From contig DAOWCP010000120.1 of assembly GCA_030639495.1 (NCBI GenBank), positions 1 through 5,466 on the forward strand: a stretch of DNA of 5,466 nucleotides, in the 5' to 3' direction. This DNA is from JAGLTN01 sp023135255. Its GTDB lineage: Bacteria > Planctomycetota > Phycisphaerae > Sedimentisphaerales > Anaerobacaceae. The position numbers were made by a program, and so were the translations under genes. Under the pieces are notes generated by a model. The model was not told where the DNA came from. It saw only the letters and a list, made by a program, of their open reading frames with translations, and searched no databases. Of this stretch, positions 5,465 to 5,466 are shown piece after piece; position 1 is the first letter of the stretch; each line of letters opens with the position of its first letter.

Positions 5465-5466
5465 AC

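Overview
The window holds two co-oriented gene groups, all read from the minus strand, so transcription runs from high to low coordinates. Base composition is moderate (AT-leaning by eye). A bacterial-type LeuA is combined with a short LeuC/LeuD pair of the archaeal/thermophile class, next to an orphan type II secretion F-like gene. This suggests a non-model Gram-negative-type bacterium, and I would guess the Planctomycetota (for example Phycisphaerae). That assignment is inference from protein flavour only.

Region 5466-3228 holds a short 5' flank with near-identical repeat units, then a three-gene cluster. Its first gene is a shortened type II secretion/type IV pilus F-family inner-membrane platform protein starting at TTG. 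It is followed at 13 and 17 bp spacing by two small four-helix membrane proteins of unknown function that look like diverged paralogues of each other. They probably form one transcript and may work with the F-like protein in the inner membrane.

Region 3227-2963 (265 bp) is the control region of the leucine operon. It has a strong sigma70-type promoter (TTGCAA, 16 bp, TATAAT). Almost immediately after it comes a 29-codon ORF whose last 13 residues include 7 leucines, ending LSLSLILLRPLAL. This is very likely a leucine leader peptide for ribosome-mediated attenuation. Unusually, its start codon lies only a few bases after the predicted transcription start, with no room for a Shine-Dalgarno site, and no intrinsic terminator (hairpin plus U-run) follows. 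Instead there is a GC hairpin over the last codons, a 53-nt stretch with no G, and a hairpin abutting the leuA ribosome-binding site. The attenuation mechanism is therefore probably not the classical enterobacterial one.

Region 2962-1 holds leuA (2-isopropylmalate synthase), leuC and the first 39 codons of leuD (the two subunits of 3-isopropylmalate dehydratase). They are separated by 27 and 19 bp, each with its own clear ribosome-binding site. Together they convert 2-oxoisovalerate plus acetyl-CoA to 3-isopropylmalate. leuB is not in the window and could lie beyond leuD.
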